DNA of 64,000 nt from Glossina fuscipes (GCF_014805625.2 NW_023998485.1:593511-657510), one strand, 5' to 3'; counted from the first letter of the stretch, positions 1-13,640 are shown. A program made the numbers and translations. Notes: generated from the letters alone by a model not told the origin.

Positions 1-246
1 GAGGTGTTGCTACGACGCGAGTTGATATTTAGACGGTCAATCAGAAACTTTCTCTTATTGGAGAATATTGATTACGACAACAAAAATGGTTTAATTTATA
101 GTTTGAAGTGATTTTACAAAGCAATTACTCCCTGAGGGCGCATCAATATCAAATAACAAAAAATCCCATGTTTGACGATAGCTGCCTTAAAAATTTGAAG
201 ATTCACAGAAATATCGACAAATGAAGAGCTCTTCTACGAAACACTA
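1..246. other. Unannotated flank
   Basis: AT-rich sequence with no open frame, repeat or signal that I can support. Confidence 0.4.
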
Positions 247-354
247 AAAAAAAAAGAATATTCTCTTTCCATATATATTCACAGAAATGGTTNNNNNNNN
301 NNTTTCAAAAAAAAAAAGAATACTCTCTTTCCATATATATTCACAGAAATGGTT
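247..354. repeat. Near-identical ~45-bp sequence on both sides of an N gap
   Basis: The stretch beginning with an A-run and ending 'cacagaaatggtt' occurs just before the ten Ns at 293-302 and again just after them (about 308-354), with a single C/T difference. This is either a real tandem duplication or an unmerged overlap left by the assembler at the gap. Confidence 0.8.
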
Positions 355-1068
355 TGGTTGAAATGTAATATATAATCTTTTTTATATAAATGTATCACAT
401 ATTCATATAATACAACTCAACAAAGTTTTTAATCTCGAATTAAAAATTGCGATGCCTTCCAGGATTTTATTGTCCGTGGTGCAGCGTTGCGAAAACATTT
501 CTAAAAGAACCCAAAAATGTTTAATTATAAAGTAAAACAGACATTGATTTGAAATGCGAACATTTGTAATTAATATTAAAATTATATCATTTCTTTCTTT
601 TTTTTGTTTTAATAATAAAAATGTTACGTACTTTTTCTTTACACTCTTTGTTGTTTTTACTAAAACAAGCGACAAATTAAGGAAGCAATGGCATTTGATT
701 CGTGTCGATTTTACGTAACGCCACGTAAAGCTTCACAAATTCGAAAATCGATTTAATAAAGTAAACGGAATTGTAAAGGACAACATTAATGCGGGTATAT
801 TGCCGAAATCGACGGATCTTCATTGTAAGTAAATAAATTTTTTTCCTTTTTTAAATTTTTTTTTGAAGCTTCTTATGGCTTGCATTTTAAATTACTTATG
901 GCTAGTGATCATAAGCTGTAGCAGCTAAGAAGTAGACGTGGTTGACATATCTTAATAGTATATTGACGGTTGTAGAGTAAATTTCAGAATGGATCAATCG
1001 CATAAAAGAATATAAAGGCAATCGTCAGGTTAAAGAAGTTTAGGATAACGATTAAGCTTTTGATAATA
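355..1068. other. Intergenic, no supported gene
   Basis: A minus-strand open stretch at 403-675 has no recognisable content. At 739-822 a plus-strand frame of about 30 codons runs into GTAAGT, a good splice-donor match. On its own this does not support a gene. Otherwise nothing is seen. Confidence 0.3.
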
Positions 1069-1491
1069 CAGTAAAAGTTCCTTATTCGCGGGGGATACGT
1101 TCCATAAAAATGCCGCGAACCCAGAAACCGTGAATACGGAATACTAATTTATATGGGATTATAAAGGATACGTTCCTAGGTGACAAAATAAAAAACAATT
1201 AAATATATAAAAAAATTAATTTAATTAAATGCAAAAGTGCATTTAGTTTTTCCCTCTTTAGGCAATTTGTTATTTATGGAAATTACTTAGCTGAAATGAA
1301 CTGGAAATGGGGTTTTCGCAACAATACTTTGTTCATTTAGTAATAAGGTTCCTTTCATTCTGTTTGTTTACATTCTCAAAAACCGCGAATAATAAAATTT
1401 ATAACCGCGAATATGGGAATTGGCCCCATTTTTTTCATCCGCGAATAGTGAAACCGCGAATAAAGGAAGCGCGAATAAGGAACTTTTACTG
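1069..1491. mobile_element. Pogo/Tigger-like MITE with perfect terminal inverted repeats
   Basis: The 423-bp element begins CAGTAAAAGTTCCTTATTCG and ends with its exact inverse; the perfect inverted repeat is 22 bp. It is flanked on both sides by TA (1067-1068 and 1492-1493), the target duplication of the Tc1/mariner/pogo superfamily. The 'CAG...' ends and the interior (a CGCGGGGGATACGTTCC-type stretch near the left end) resemble Tigger/pogo non-autonomous elements. Near the right end a CCGCGAATA-type motif is repeated about five times (1382-1477). There is no transposase; overlapping open frames at 1307-1501 and 1376-1588 simply follow the repeat. This is a non-autonomous copy. The family name is inference; the ends and duplication are directly visible. 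Confidence 0.85.
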
Positions 1492-1493
1492 TA

Positions 1494-2339
1494 CATGGTA
1501 AGAAACGGGTCGCATTTTGACTGCGCAACTCACTTAAATTGCCGTTATATGCATTTTTCTTAACTAGATGTGCCGAGACACACTCCATAGCCTTGACGCT
1601 AACAAAATTATTACATGATAATGAGTAATTTTTATTAGTATAATTTTATTATTGTTAATCATAATATATTAAACCATTAACGAAAGCAAATATTCCTTAA
1701 GATAGTTAGAATAATCTCAGTCGACTGAGAAAATCATCCATCGTTAGATAGATGTCTTGCGACTTCTAAATGCAAATCTAGACAATGAGAATGTAGCCTT
1801 AAAGCATATTTTCGCTGCTCCTTTTTTAATTAGGTGTTAGCTAGTACAGTTTTTTATATACAAGGAAAAAATTTTATAAAGCATGAATATTCCGATTGCA
1901 AAAAGTAAGCCGAAATGTACACAATCGGTAAAAGGACTCGCCATATACCCTGGGCAACCAGATGTGGCAATCTACGCGCAAAGACGTAAGCATTTGTATG
2001 GCTAATGGGGAAATGACTTTACCCACATATTCTTATCTGTAAAAACATTTTCTGGAATAGCATACATAGAATAATACATATTTACTCAACACAGTGAAGC
2101 ATCTGTTGCTGATTTCGTGAACTCGAAAACAAGAATACATATGTGGTTATTCAATATGCACTTTTGTTTGTAATTTGAAATAAGAACAACTCAGTATAAG
2201 ATATCAACGCTGTTTTTTTTTTACTCATGCCATATTCATTTACAATTCATTTCATCTAAATGACCACTCCCGGATTTTTTTTAGAAATTTTTGATTCTCT
2301 TGAAAAACTTGATTGGGGAACCAATTATTAGCCATCTTC
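1494..2339. other. Intergenic, no supported gene
   Basis: AT-rich sequence without recognisable coding, repeat or RNA features. Confidence 0.35.
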
Positions 2340-2780
2340 TACTCCTATTCCACTAATAAGTATGAATAATGTCGGTTGTAAGATCACTTGTGGTTTGTGG
2401 TTCATCGGCATAGGCAAATGGAGTTATAATGCATAATCTTAGTGAACAGTCCTCATCGGCATTCTGCAGATTGAACGGTTATTTAAATTTTGCCTCAATA
2501 AATTTATTGTGCGACGAGACGTATGCCATGTCTTACGATCTTGTTTGAACCTCATATAGTTCAAATCGAGATCCTCCCACTCGTAGCACAAAACACCAGT
2601 AAACGTGTCTCTATAGCGTCATTTCAATCTTCACAAGTGACATTTTCATCCCGAAAGCCTTTTCCAAAAGTTGACGTTTGTGCACTTAAGAGTCTTTTAC
2701 AAGCAACGGGGGTGTCTTTCTTTATACAAAATGCGGGGTTTTCCGTATTTACGAAGCTTACTTATTTAATATTTCCCTAG
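2340..2780 (-). pseudogene. Degraded Tc1/mariner-superfamily DDE transposase fragment
   Basis: Conceptual minus-strand translation, spread over shifting frames with several stops, follows the second half of an insect DDE transposase. A piece with RYRDTF is followed by a segment reading WEDLDLNYMRFKQDRKTWHT, then RRTINLLRQNLNNRSICR, then in another frame YADEPQTTSDL. In the family these positions carry the 'RYRAMI', 'DLDDMWFQQDGATCHT', 'IDLLR..F..R.ISR' and 'YADEPQT..AL' motifs, so the order and spacing are right, but the catalytic-region motif is mutated. No terminal repeats were found. This is an old dead fragment. The superfamily call rests on these motifs. Confidence 0.6.
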
Positions 2781-5700
2781 CTTTCAGTGTTCACTTGTCA
2801 AGCAACACTAAACGCAAAAGTCAAATTTAGTTAGAAAATATATATGTGTATATATACACATTCCAACTAAAGTTAACATTTGCGTCTATATTATATATAA
2901 TATACTCGAAATCAAGTTGCCGTCTAAATCCTTTTTCTCCCCATGGTTTCACAGTTGTGTTCTTGGCACTGTCGTTACAATTTCGGAAACAAATGAACTC
3001 CGTTCAAACATAATTCTACAATAATCTACAATCGAACAGAGCGCACACTCCAATGCAAATGCACATGCACGAGTCAAACAGCTCTGTTATCTCAAAATTA
3101 TTTGATAAAATTAGAAATTATTAGATTAGAAATAACGTTAATCAATTGGACCCTCGATATGTCAATAAGCTTGGTCTCTCCTCTATTCCATAAAACAATG
3201 GCCGCAAATATTTTCGAATGCCACTTTTGAATTCCACGTCTTCGCAGTAAACTTAGACGATTGATAGTCATCAACTCTCTTCTTCTTTTGCTTATTAAAC
3301 AAAATACAGATGATGCCGCTTCTCGGGAAAGCCATTGTTTAGTGAAACCGCGATCAACCCACTCAGCGATAAAATCATTCAGCCTGTGTATAGACTATAA
3401 AATATAAGCACTTAACCTAATTAAAATTGCACAAAGATGAAATCTTAAAACAATGAGACCGATATATAAACAAATAATACACTCATCTAATCTAAACATG
3501 GAATTATACATCACCATCAACACCATGCAAACGATTAATCAATAGGAATATACCAAAGCTTGGCAAAAATATGGCAACATTATTTAGTGTATCAGCTGAT
3601 TGTAGCGGGATAATAAAAATTATAAATTTTGGTTTAAATATGACGTCAACAATGCACTTGGTATTGAAAAGAATAGTTTCATTGAAACCTACCGGGCCCG
3701 ATAAAGAGATTAGATTACATATCTCATAAGTGGATTGAAAACTTGAGGCAATGATCTAATTTTAAAAAACCGACAAGTCAATGGCGCTGCTTATCAACTT
3801 TGTAATGAAGGTAACCGTAAGGCTGCCCTACGTTTCTTGAGAAAATATAGAAGAGATATAAGTAGTGGCAGAGGGACAAGGCGGTCATGCAACTAATCCA
3901 GCACAGGTCCTACTAAGCTCGCATATAGCTATGTTGTTACGTATAATGAATTCTCTCGATCAGCATTTAAGGAAGCCTAGAACTGTTATAGTTGTATTTA
4001 AAGATTGTTCAGCATGTAAATTGATCCGAAATGTAGGGTTGAACACAAAACGTAGAACAAGGAACGAGTCCACATTTTCCCCCGTACGTGAATCGATAGA
4101 ATATTTCGTTGAGGCAGAATTTTGCTTTGGAAATCACACCTTTCTACATTTGTTTTGTTTGAATATTACAGAACGAATGAGCCCAACGGCACTAATCACT
4201 CTGAACAAGAGAGGAGTGAGGTTTCGAGTTAAAGGACGAGCACAGTTCAAAGTTATATGCGTACATTAGAATATGGCAAAATTTAATGGTTGATGGAGGA
4301 TTATTAATATGCAAGATAAGTCGAATAGTATCTTGGGGGACATCCTAAGTGATGGGAATGCCGTTAGAGTTACAAAGCACACCCTTAATGGTCTACCATC
4401 AAGTTATGAGCATCATCAATTAAGTATATATGGACAAGCGTAAGTAACGCAATTTCCATAATTATAATATATGGGTAATTCTACCGAAGCACTTCTTGAA
4501 ATTGATTTAGATAACACCCATTTGGATGCCTTTGTAGAAAACACTAAATTTATAGCAAGCGAAGTACAGGACGTTTGTAGTCATCGTCGTACCTTCTAAA
4601 AATACTTGCTGCTAATAGTAATAATTGCCTTGACAGCATGGCTAGTTCGGGACTACATAATACGTTCAAATAGTTTGGGTAGCATACTAAGTTTTTTCCG
4701 CCGCAACCACAGTTTACAACAAGATGAGATGTGTGTTACCGCTCTTAAAATAACAATGATAGTCTATTGCAAAGTTTTTGAGAATATAAGGCGGGAGCCC
4801 GTTCGGACGCGGCATACACTTGCATACTTTATTTATTGTGATACTCTATCATTGTGGATAATTTTTCGTGGAATACACGCACAATCATTTACTTGATGCG
4901 GTGAAGTCCGAGAAGAATTAAAGTTAAAATTAAAGAATTTAGCAAAAATGATTGATGTTGTATAAGATTGTTAGACGTTTTGTAAGTCCAAAGACGTAAA
5001 CGTGGGAAATGTGTACCGTTTTGGGTCCTTTAAGAGGGTAAATTTCATAGACAAATGTAATATTTTTTAATATCAAGTAATTGTGCACTGACTAAGTAAA
5101 TGAGCGAACTTCGAATTCTGGCAAATTAAAGGAGAAGTTATTCTACGGCACTGAAACATAAATCTCTAAATGAAATCTGTAGTGTGTAGGTAAATTGGAA
5201 AAATAATTGTCGAGTTGTTAAATGTGTTTTTTCATTTGTTAAACTCTACATTATTTTCTATTGCTATTATGTTGCATAGAAGTGAAATTCCATTTTTCTA
5301 TTTATATATACATGTAAAATATTGGAGGGGCAAGTTCCGTCATATTACTCGTCGTGTTATTTGGGGTATCTCTCATAGGATATAAGATGACCCCTCATCA
5401 GTTCGTAACGAAATGCAGAAGAAATGAAGCGTAGTGCATAAAGCCGCGGTTAACGCATTTGGTATGAGTTTCAGGAAGGAAACAGCGCCTCAATTGCTTA
5501 TAAAAATTTATGGGCAAGTGAAGTTGTAAATGTTCAAACGTGTCAAAGATGTTTTGCCAAATCCTGTACTCGGAGTTTTAATCCCAAAGAATATTGCCGA
5601 TCTTCACCATATTTTATTTTGTGGTCTATATTGGAGAGTATATCGTCGTATAAAAGGTAGGGAAAGTCGGTTTTGCCCAACAGTGGTAACGATGTATGAT

Positions 5701-6583
5701 TTTGGGAAATTTCAAAAATTACCTTATCTCCTCATAATCTTCTCATTCATTTGCGATAAGGTCTCACGTAAATAACAAAAAAAAAAAAAAAACAATGTCC
5801 TTTCATCACTTCCATTTATGTGATTTATTTATTTCGTAAATTATTTTTATGCCCCTTAAGCTATATAAATAAAATGTTTTTCGTAAACACTAAGTTCTAT
5901 TGCCTTAAAAGTCTTGCTTATTATATAAACATGTACCGTCGGTAGGGATGCAATTAAGTCATTTCAAGAAAATGTTAAGCGCTTTAACGCAACGCAAGGC
6001 ACAATCAATCAAAAGATATAAGACGATAACATCAATAGTTTAAAAGTTTTCCTTACGATATGCATTAAACGAGTGTGTAAACAACATCTAGCAGTAAGAA
6101 CAACAGCTACAAAAAATTAATAACAATAAATAGTTGTAATGCTGGAAGTCATAAGAATAACAACGAAAACAAGTACAACACAACACCACATAAAAAATGA
6201 CGACTGCGATGACTATCGAATTCAGAAAAAATCATAAGGAAAAAACAAACATTAAAAAATGAACAAAAAAACGCTAATAAATATTGAATAATTTTACTAT
6301 ATTAAAATTTTATTACGCTCAATGAAATTTTTCCTGCAGCAGTTGTGATGAGAAATGTGTTCAAATAAAAAAAATTAGTGAAACTTGTGAAAAACAATTG
6401 AAGTAAAGGAGAATTTATATTAGATTGAAGAAGAATTTTAGATGCGTACCATCACAAAGAATTCCTCTGTATTGCATGCGTTCTTAATAAAGTTAACGAT
6501 TGGTTTCATTATACGTATTCAATGCAATATACCGTAATAACAATAATAACATATTATATAGCGTAGTAAATAGCATTTTCCCC
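2781..6583. other. Long AT-rich intergenic stretch
   Basis: No gene can be supported. The longest open frame (plus strand, 3865-4269, 134 codons) starts with GTG and has no recognisable domain. A second short frame (minus of nothing known, 4606-4896 on plus) is equally featureless. Poly-A runs occur at 5776-5792. No repeat boundaries were found. Confidence 0.35.
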
Positions 6584-6671
6584 GACCACAAATATTCCAG
6601 ACTATAAAAATCCCCGACTATAAATATCGCAGACCATAAATATCCCTGATTATAAATATCCCCGACATATA
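6584..6671. repeat. 16-bp minisatellite, about 5.5 copies
   Basis: Five consecutive 16-bp units start at 6584, 6600, 6616, 6632 and 6648, with consensus GACTATAAATATCCCC, and a partial sixth unit starts at 6664. Units differ at one to four positions. The array runs directly into 'accgcgaataag' (6671-6682), a motif that is also repeated inside the MITE at 1069-1491. Confidence 0.85.
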
Positions 6672-8689
6672 CCGCGAATAAGTGCTAAAGAAGAAATACA
6701 GAAATATTTAGGTGCTTTTTCGATGTTTTCGATATTGCCTGGCAACAATATTTCCAACTGAATTTATAATGTCGCTTTATATATAACTTTTTACATGAAT
6801 TTTGTGGGTCCGTGCCAGTTTAAACAGTGGATTCAAAATATATGTCACTCTATTTTATAAATTACTTAACACGTGTTCGATATTTGTTCAAAGTTGCATT
6901 TTACTGATAAAAAGTTTTCAAATTTTTAACTTTTTTTCTTTTAGACGAATATGCAGTAATAAGTGTAAATTTTTCTTTTTGTTAACGATTTTTTAAGGTT
7001 TAAGATAATTTTTCCTTGCTTATTTTAAACTTGTAAGTTGAACAAACTTGGGCGATACTATCAACCTAAGGCCTTATGCAATCACTATTTATGGACCCTT
7101 CATGCATCTTATCAACTGTCACAAAAGGAATGACGAAACGTGTAGACGCCTACCCTTTAGTATTAAGTGCAAAAGTTATTTATACTCCACTGTTCTTCTT
7201 TCACAGTCCACTGCAGTTTATCAATGTAAAGAAGGTATTTATAAAGCGCGCGAGTGCAAAGCAACTGTTCGCTCGTTTTTGGTTTGTTTTTACTGTTGTT
7301 TGTATGTTAGTTATGAGAGTCTCTTTAATATTTTGAGGCTAATAAATACCATTCAAATAAGGATTTATGAGCTACATGGAACAACAGGAAAATTGAACAA
7401 CAGGAAAAGCTAGAAAGACATTCAAAGTGGGTTAAAGCGTAAGTAAAGCATAAAGCGTGCAAATCGTGGTTGATAAAGAGTTTAAAATATTAACAAATTG
7501 TAGTAATGGCGTTCCTGAAGAAGACAACTTCCGAAATATCCGCCAAGGTGAAGGTGCTTTAAATTATAACAAACCAAAATCTTTTAAAGGGATTTTAATT
7601 TCACTATTAAACGATCATCTCGGTCAGAAAGTTTGTTGCTATGTCCAAAATGTGCTTAACTACTAATCAAGGGACAAAGAAACACGGTGTATAGGGTACA
7701 AAAAGTATTGATTGTCCAGATCTTTTTTATTTACTATTTAATTTTATTTATTTAATTCATTTGTATATGTGCTATCGTTTGAAGCGAATTAATCAACTCT
7801 CTGTTGGTAGATTCAATAGTAACAGTACTAACTTCTATATAGAATTTCATGCGTAGATCTAGCTGCTAACTACAAAGGCTTGGCGAATGTAATAATCTCT
7901 TACGAAGGACGTTACGTTCTTTTGGTTGCTAATCGGTACATATTATTAATGGCAAGGCTGTACTGCGACTCCAAGTTGCAAAGTAAATGTAAGAAATATT
8001 AACTGCTCATACCTAAATAAACCATTATGTATAGAACAGTATAGTCCGTACATAACGGACGCATTCACGATTAGAGCTTTGTCCAATTTTCGAAAATGCA
8101 TGGAACAGCAGCGAATAAAAGGAACGAATTTAAGGTTAATTGTTTTAAAAGATCATACTGTGCTACATTTGTTAATTACTTAAAAATTGTAACAAGGCTC
8201 AGAAGGCACTATGGGGAAACTGCTCGTCGAGATAAAATGGCAACTCGAGCAAAAGTGATGAACAGCATTCAGATAGCCCAAAGGCCAGAAATTATTTTAA
8301 AAATCCGAAACATAATAATGCTCAACTAACCGATGAAAAGTTCAAGATGTTTTGTCTTTAATTTATATATGAACTCTCATTGGACTTATCACTACCTACC
8401 GTAATCACGTAATGAAACGAGGGAGTGCAATTTTGTCTGGTGAATGTACGCCAAACCAAAGCGCTTATTGAAACGCACATGACATAATTTGAAAAGTACA
8501 GAACGAGTACGGTCGGATAGGTTCACTTTGAACAAGCAAGAAAATTATATTTGGTCGTAAATGAATCTTTTGTACCCATCACTGTCACGCTAAAAACGAC
8601 AAAAAAGTAAAAGAATTAAATTTTCACGCCCTATAATATGCTTTTGCAAATTTGCAAACGATAAGAATAACATATTTGTTCGTGTAAAA
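6672..8689. other. Intergenic, no supported gene
   Basis: Overlapping open frames at 7048-7413 and a frame at 8096-8329 show no recognisable domain, signal or splice structure. Nothing else is seen. Confidence 0.35.
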
Positions 8690-8935
8690 ATGTTTTCATC
8701 CACTTCAACTTGATACAGTTCTGCAAAGGGCCAAAACGTGTCGCTGTACCAAATTTGATAAAAATATCTTGGTCATATTCAAGGACGGACATAAGATGCG
8801 CAGACAGACAGAAGGATAAGACATGCTGAAACGTCTACAGTGTCAGGTTGGTCTAGTTTAAGCTCTTTCCGCTGTTATATAGCTGGGCATGAACTTAGTA
8901 TATCTTTACCGTAGGTTATGTGTACTATAATTGGC
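8690..8935 (+). repeat. Dispersed fly repeat, copy 1
   Basis: This stretch contains, in order, a 'caaatttgataaaaatat' region, 'aaggacggacataag', 'cagacagacag', 'tttaagctctttccg.tgttat' and 'aacttagtatatctttacc'. The same ordered motifs occur at 28600-28945 and 50740-51235, and in reverse at 61868-62225. It belongs to the widely dispersed fly repeat class with a 'gacggac' motif and an 'aatatacc(ct)' end. No coding capacity; the transposition mechanism is not evident. Confidence 0.55.
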
Positions 8936-9642
8936 GAAGTTTATCTCTATTTCTAGGCACATTGAAGATAGATGACCCCAGGAAATGTTTGTCTAAGATT
9001 TATTTTAATATCCTAATGGATATCGTGTTGCTTACCATGCTTATTTGCCGTATCTCACACATCTTTCGGTGTTATTAAATGGTCCCGGTGAGTGTACGTC
9101 ATAAATTTTAGGCTTAATTCTTGAAATAATTGTTATAGCTGTGCGTTACATCCATTTTTCCACTTTCTCTCTGGTCATGGATTAAAATTGTATCCCAAGC
9201 TGCAACTGCTTACATGAACAAACGAGAAACAAACAGACAGATAGACAGACATATAAACTAAAGAAGACATGCTAAGTGTTGGATGTGTGCGACTAAAGGG
9301 ACGCAGAATCTTGCGCGGTTCAAAAATACCTGAACCCAATGGATATTACAAAAAGAATTTGACAATGTACATTCCTTTATGCGAGGGTGATGGGAAGAAT
9401 TACCTTAAATAGTTAGTTGCATTTGTGTCAATTATAAACGCAATTATTTTTTGTATTAATCTTTTTCCAACAAATGTTATTCGGTTATTAGCAGAATAAA
9501 ACGAAACAAACCAGTTTTCAAAGTACCTAAAAATCAAGAAATTTATTTTCTGAAAATTTTAGTCCAGCTACTCGATTTAATTTATACTTGAGTATTAGGT
9601 ACTATTTGATTGTTTTTTTTCAAATTTTTTTTTTAATTGTCC
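8936..9642. other. Likely intron sequence downstream of the LRR exon
   Basis: This follows the splice donor at 9648-9643 on the minus strand and so should be the first part of that intron. It holds an 'acagacagatagacagac' stretch (9232-9250), possibly from the same dispersed repeat class. No LRR-coding exon was seen on the minus strand from here to position 1. Confidence 0.4.
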
Positions 9643-9649
9643 ACTTACA
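9643..9649 (-). other. Splice donor of the LRR exon
   Basis: On the minus strand the exon reads TT and then GTAAGT, a perfect match to the fly 5' splice consensus. It falls inside the LRRNT motif (…TVIL), where an LRR gene commonly continues into its first repeat. Confidence 0.8.
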
Positions 9650-10670
9650 AGATAACTGTATCACTGGGCAAATCCATTGGCACCGCTAATATGCCAATAT
9701 TGCGGCAACTCAGCGAAAAACGTCCCAGTGTACCTGTACAATGGCAATGCTTTTGTGACCAAACATCGCAAACCATATGAACAGTACGTTGGGCTGTTTC
9801 ATAAGTGCTATCATTTGCTGTCACTAAAATATGTGTGGTCGCAGTTGAGTCAACATTATCATGAAATTCCTTTAAAGACTTCTCATATAAAATGCGGGCT
9901 TCTCGTTCGGGATCCTCTGAGGGTAGCACAACGTTTTCACGTATACCCATATGATTTGCAGATAACCCTACACCTAAAATTTTATGGGTTATATTAGAGA
10001 GACCGCTGGCAGCAGTAGCAGTAACGGTATTGTTAACAAAACCATCATAGCTATCGTTGCTGTTGTTAACGTTAAATTTATGTTTACTGCTATCAACGCC
10101 ATTTTCTTTGTCACCATTTAATGCGGCTTTATTTACATAAATTATCTTTGTAGTTGTTTGTTGCTGTTGTTGTTTCTGTTGTAAATTCTCATATGTATTA
10201 AAACCTTTTAAATTATTCTCCTTCGTAGCTTTACTTAAATGTCTATCATTTTTATTATCTACAGTAAAATTTTGCAACTCTTTGGTTTTATTGGTTGTTT
10301 CAGTTGGATCAACTGTCGTCGCCAATGTTCCGGTTGTGGTATTTGTTATTAGTTGAGCTTGTGCTGCGCCTACGTAGAATGTTAAATTATCAGAGAATAC
10401 CTGCAACGCACACATCATTATAACAAATATGACTGAATCCTTGAGTAGAAACCATGAACGCGTGCGATGACGGCCAGCACGTCTTCTAAATCCAGCCATG
10501 CTTTTTAATATTTGGAAAATGCTTGGGATAAATTTGTTTGTCTTAATGTTGCCGTTGCTATGACTACCGACTTTGCTGTCTTCCTTGTAATATTGGGCTA
10601 AATAATTGCTTTGTTTATTTTCTGGTTGTCTTTGTTGTTTTGTTAAATACTGATTGATGCTGTCATGCAT
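9643..10670 (-). CDS. First coding exon of a secreted or membrane LRR protein (partial)
   Basis: The exon is open for 341 codons from an ATG at 10670. It ends at TT|GTAAGT (donor 9648-9643), so coding stops at 9649 in phase 2 and the TAA at 9647-9645 lies in the intron. A better start is the in-frame ATG at 10499 (residue 58), with A at -3 and G at +4: it is followed by an Arg-rich segment and a hydrophobic stretch (about 73-103) ending GAAQAQ, as in a signal peptide. Residues 106-295 are rich in Asn, Thr and Gln, with many N-X-S/T sites and a short poly-Q. Residues 300-341 form an LRRNT cap: Cys at 301, 309, 311 and 322, then ILAVPMDLPSDTVIL, the usual entry into the first repeat. LRR repeats should follow in later exons, which are not in this window. 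Probably cell-surface or secreted; the individual gene is not identified. Confidence 0.8.
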
Positions 10671-10676
10671 TTGTCA

Positions 10677-13379
10677 TTTGATGACAGTTATATGTGCAAC
10701 ACGTTTCTTATTCATGGCTTCTGTTTACTTGTTTTAGTTCTACTTCTAATATAGTTTCTGCTGCTGCTGAGTATCTTATGGGCTGATTTTACAGCAGTTC
10801 GGACGGTTTTACGTTGACAACTCTGCAAAAAACGAGTCAAAAACAAAAAAATATTACCATTACCATTAGGTTTTGTTAAAATTGAAAAATGAATAGTGGT
10901 CAACGGCTGGACGGCAAAGCATAAAGGGCAAACATAAACGAATTCTCCTCATAGAAGGAAATTTCTAAGATACAAAGCCAGAATGTGTTTTCAAGATTAA
11001 GTCACATTTAAGTAAGTAACTGTCGAAGATATAATTAACAATTGCAACCAGTTTATTGAATGAAGATACAAAAAATCATTGTCCGTAAACCCAAACGTAT
11101 CCTGTTATGTACGCTTCAATCTACCAAACGTAAATATCGTTCGCATGCTTCCCACGACTATGTGTATTTGTTACTATGTATGTATATCACCAACCAACCA
11201 AAAATATGTGTAAACAATAACGTACTTAAATCATAACAGCAAACTGCTGTAAACACACAGCAACCAGTTTGCGTTTGTGTAAGCAACGTTTATTTTCTTT
11301 TAATCAACGAATGAATTAAAAACGAATGCCAGAAGATTTAAGATTTAGCTTTTTTCAATATGTTCGTCAATTTCTTGAAGTTTTTTTTGGTTTTTTTATC
11401 TAAAATAGTAAGATTTTCGATAGGTTGGTGGTGCGCGCAGATAATAGTCTAGGTGTAGTTTTAGTAAATTTAATTCTCAGCCGACACTTACGTGCAAACG
11501 TATGGGTAAAAATTACGTAATGCTGCTCTGTTTTCCGACTCCAGACTGTACTAAACTTACCCCCCTATTGTTACGTGTCAAAACGGAGGAGGATGCAGAT
11601 GAATTATTAAAAAAAATTGAAGAATATAAGAAATAGGGTTCACTTGTCCAATAATGCTTGTTTGGCAATTTCATACGCCTTTTATTTTTTACTTTCAATT
11701 TACATTCAGTAAAAGATATCATTGAAAATTACATTGCGAAGTTTTTGGTTAAGTTTGGTTCATGGTGTGGAGTAGTATGGTGTTTAGAAGTTTTAAAAAG
11801 TCAAGATACGCACCAGTATGCATATATTGTTTAAATATATTCTTTAATCATTATTAAAAAGAGACATTTTCAATTGGGACTTCTAAGGACAAAACATATT
11901 TTAGATTAGGGTCTGATTTATGGTTCTCGATATCGAGTGCATAGTCGATTGAACACTCATTGGCGGTAGTGTCGCTGTACGAGCTTATATAATTCAACTA
12001 CTGCCGAATCTAGAATAGTGTTTCATTCGAGATATACATAACGGAATAAAATGATATTATTAGTGTGTAAGTAATAATAATATATATACAAATGGATGAA
12101 AAGGAGAAGAGCAAAAAAACCAATTGATTAAACTAAATAATTTTTAATTTATCCAAGAATAAACTAAAGAAGGTAAACACATTTAATACTCCACTTTAAC
12201 TTTTCGAAAAATATAGATTACATTTGTATTTACTAGATATGGGTAATGGTCCCTGATCTTTGAGTGTATTTACACTTACACATTTACATGATCACATGTT
12301 TATTTATGTGTTCTTCCTGGCGTCCGTGTTCTCGTAATCCTTCTATGTATTTTTTTTTTTTAAACAATATATTTTTATTCTTCATTTTAATCAGTTATTT
12401 AAAAGGTTTCAAGGAATACATTTTTCGCAACTTTCTATGATTTATCAACAAAATTTACTTTCAATAACGGCCTTTGAAGGAATTTTCTTAGCAAATTTTC
12501 CACTCCTCCTCCTAAAGAGTGTTGTCTCATTTTGATTGAATGGAATATTGGTAGTTTCATGCATTTGAACAAATTCGTTAAACTCTTTATCGTAAACAGT
12601 TTTTTGACCTACCAGCTACTGTCCATAAAATAAATCTGTTGAGTGAATTCAAATGTAAATGTAAGATATAAAAATTTCATTTTTCTAATACTAATTTTAT
12701 CCGCAAACGAAATCTGTGCAATTCTGCAAAATTCTTACAAAAAAACCCGATAAGTAAACGTGCGCATAAACTTTTCATTTACATCTATAGAACAAATACC
12801 GATAGAGATACCGAAAAAAAGGTACAGTTTATGGCACGTGGAAGACTAGCAGTGCTATATAAAAATAATGGAAGCTTTATAAACGTGTTTTACTTGCATA
12901 CGAGACGGTGAGAAAAGAGGAAACCAAGTCTGACGTATAAATGCGTTAAAGATAAGTAAACGCAAGTAAAGGTATCAACATAACGGTCATGGCTTAGTCA
13001 TAATAATTCTTATTGCATGTGTGTGATATACCTTTGAATAATTCGTTGAAATATATGCGCAGCAAGAGATAAATATTAAAGCATCATCTCGGCCCAGATT
13101 GCGAAAAAATTAAGGTAAGTATACGCAGTGTGATGCAGTAGAAGAACAGAGTGCATATATTTAGAATAAAAGTCTGTAGTAATTCATCCGGTTTTGAGGG
13201 AATTTTTAGCTTTCTATTTAGACAACATTTTGCCATATACCCCATTTAATTTGTTTTTAATTAGAAATACAGAACAAATGTGTCTCCTTATGGAAACAAT
13301 GCAGCGCAGACATGATATTTAAGTAAATAAGAAGAGACTACATGAACATAGAAAATTCATAAAAATAATTTACGATACA
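10677..13379. other. Upstream of the LRR exon, no supported gene
   Basis: This should contain the 5' untranslated region and perhaps promoter or upstream exons of the minus-strand LRR gene, but no TATA plus initiator pair could be defended. Three short ATGs lie within 10 bases around 10666-10676. Open frames at 10712-10903 and 11513-11722 (minus) show no domain. The rest is AT-rich and featureless. Confidence 0.35.
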
Positions 13380-13640
13380 AAAAGAATATCATGAATAGTT
13401 TCGATGCTAATAAGCCAGAAGGCACGGGCAAAGTGAAACAAAGAGACTTAAATTGATATTTTCGTAATGTTTCAACATTAGTATTAGCCCACAGTTGTAT
13501 GCCATAGGTCCAAATAGGTTGAAGGATAATCTTATATAAAATGCACTTATTTTTTAGATTAAGTTGAGATTAGGAACCAATTTTTGGAGTTTTCAATTGA
13601 TCATCTCTTCTTTTATTGAAGGAGTATATATTTGAAATTT
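13380..13640 (-). mobile_element. Non-LTR retrotransposon remnant, C-terminal RT region
   Basis: In minus-strand translation a segment reads SQLNLKNKCILYKIILQPIW then TYGIQLWANTNVETLRKYQ (about 13470-13590). In Jockey-clade ORF2 proteins the equivalent region is '...LL.YK.ILKPIWTYGIQLWG.A...NIE..Q..Q.K.LR', just after the RT palm. Frameshifts and the absence of the catalytic motifs show that it is a short dead piece. No 3' end or poly-A tail was seen. Confidence 0.65.
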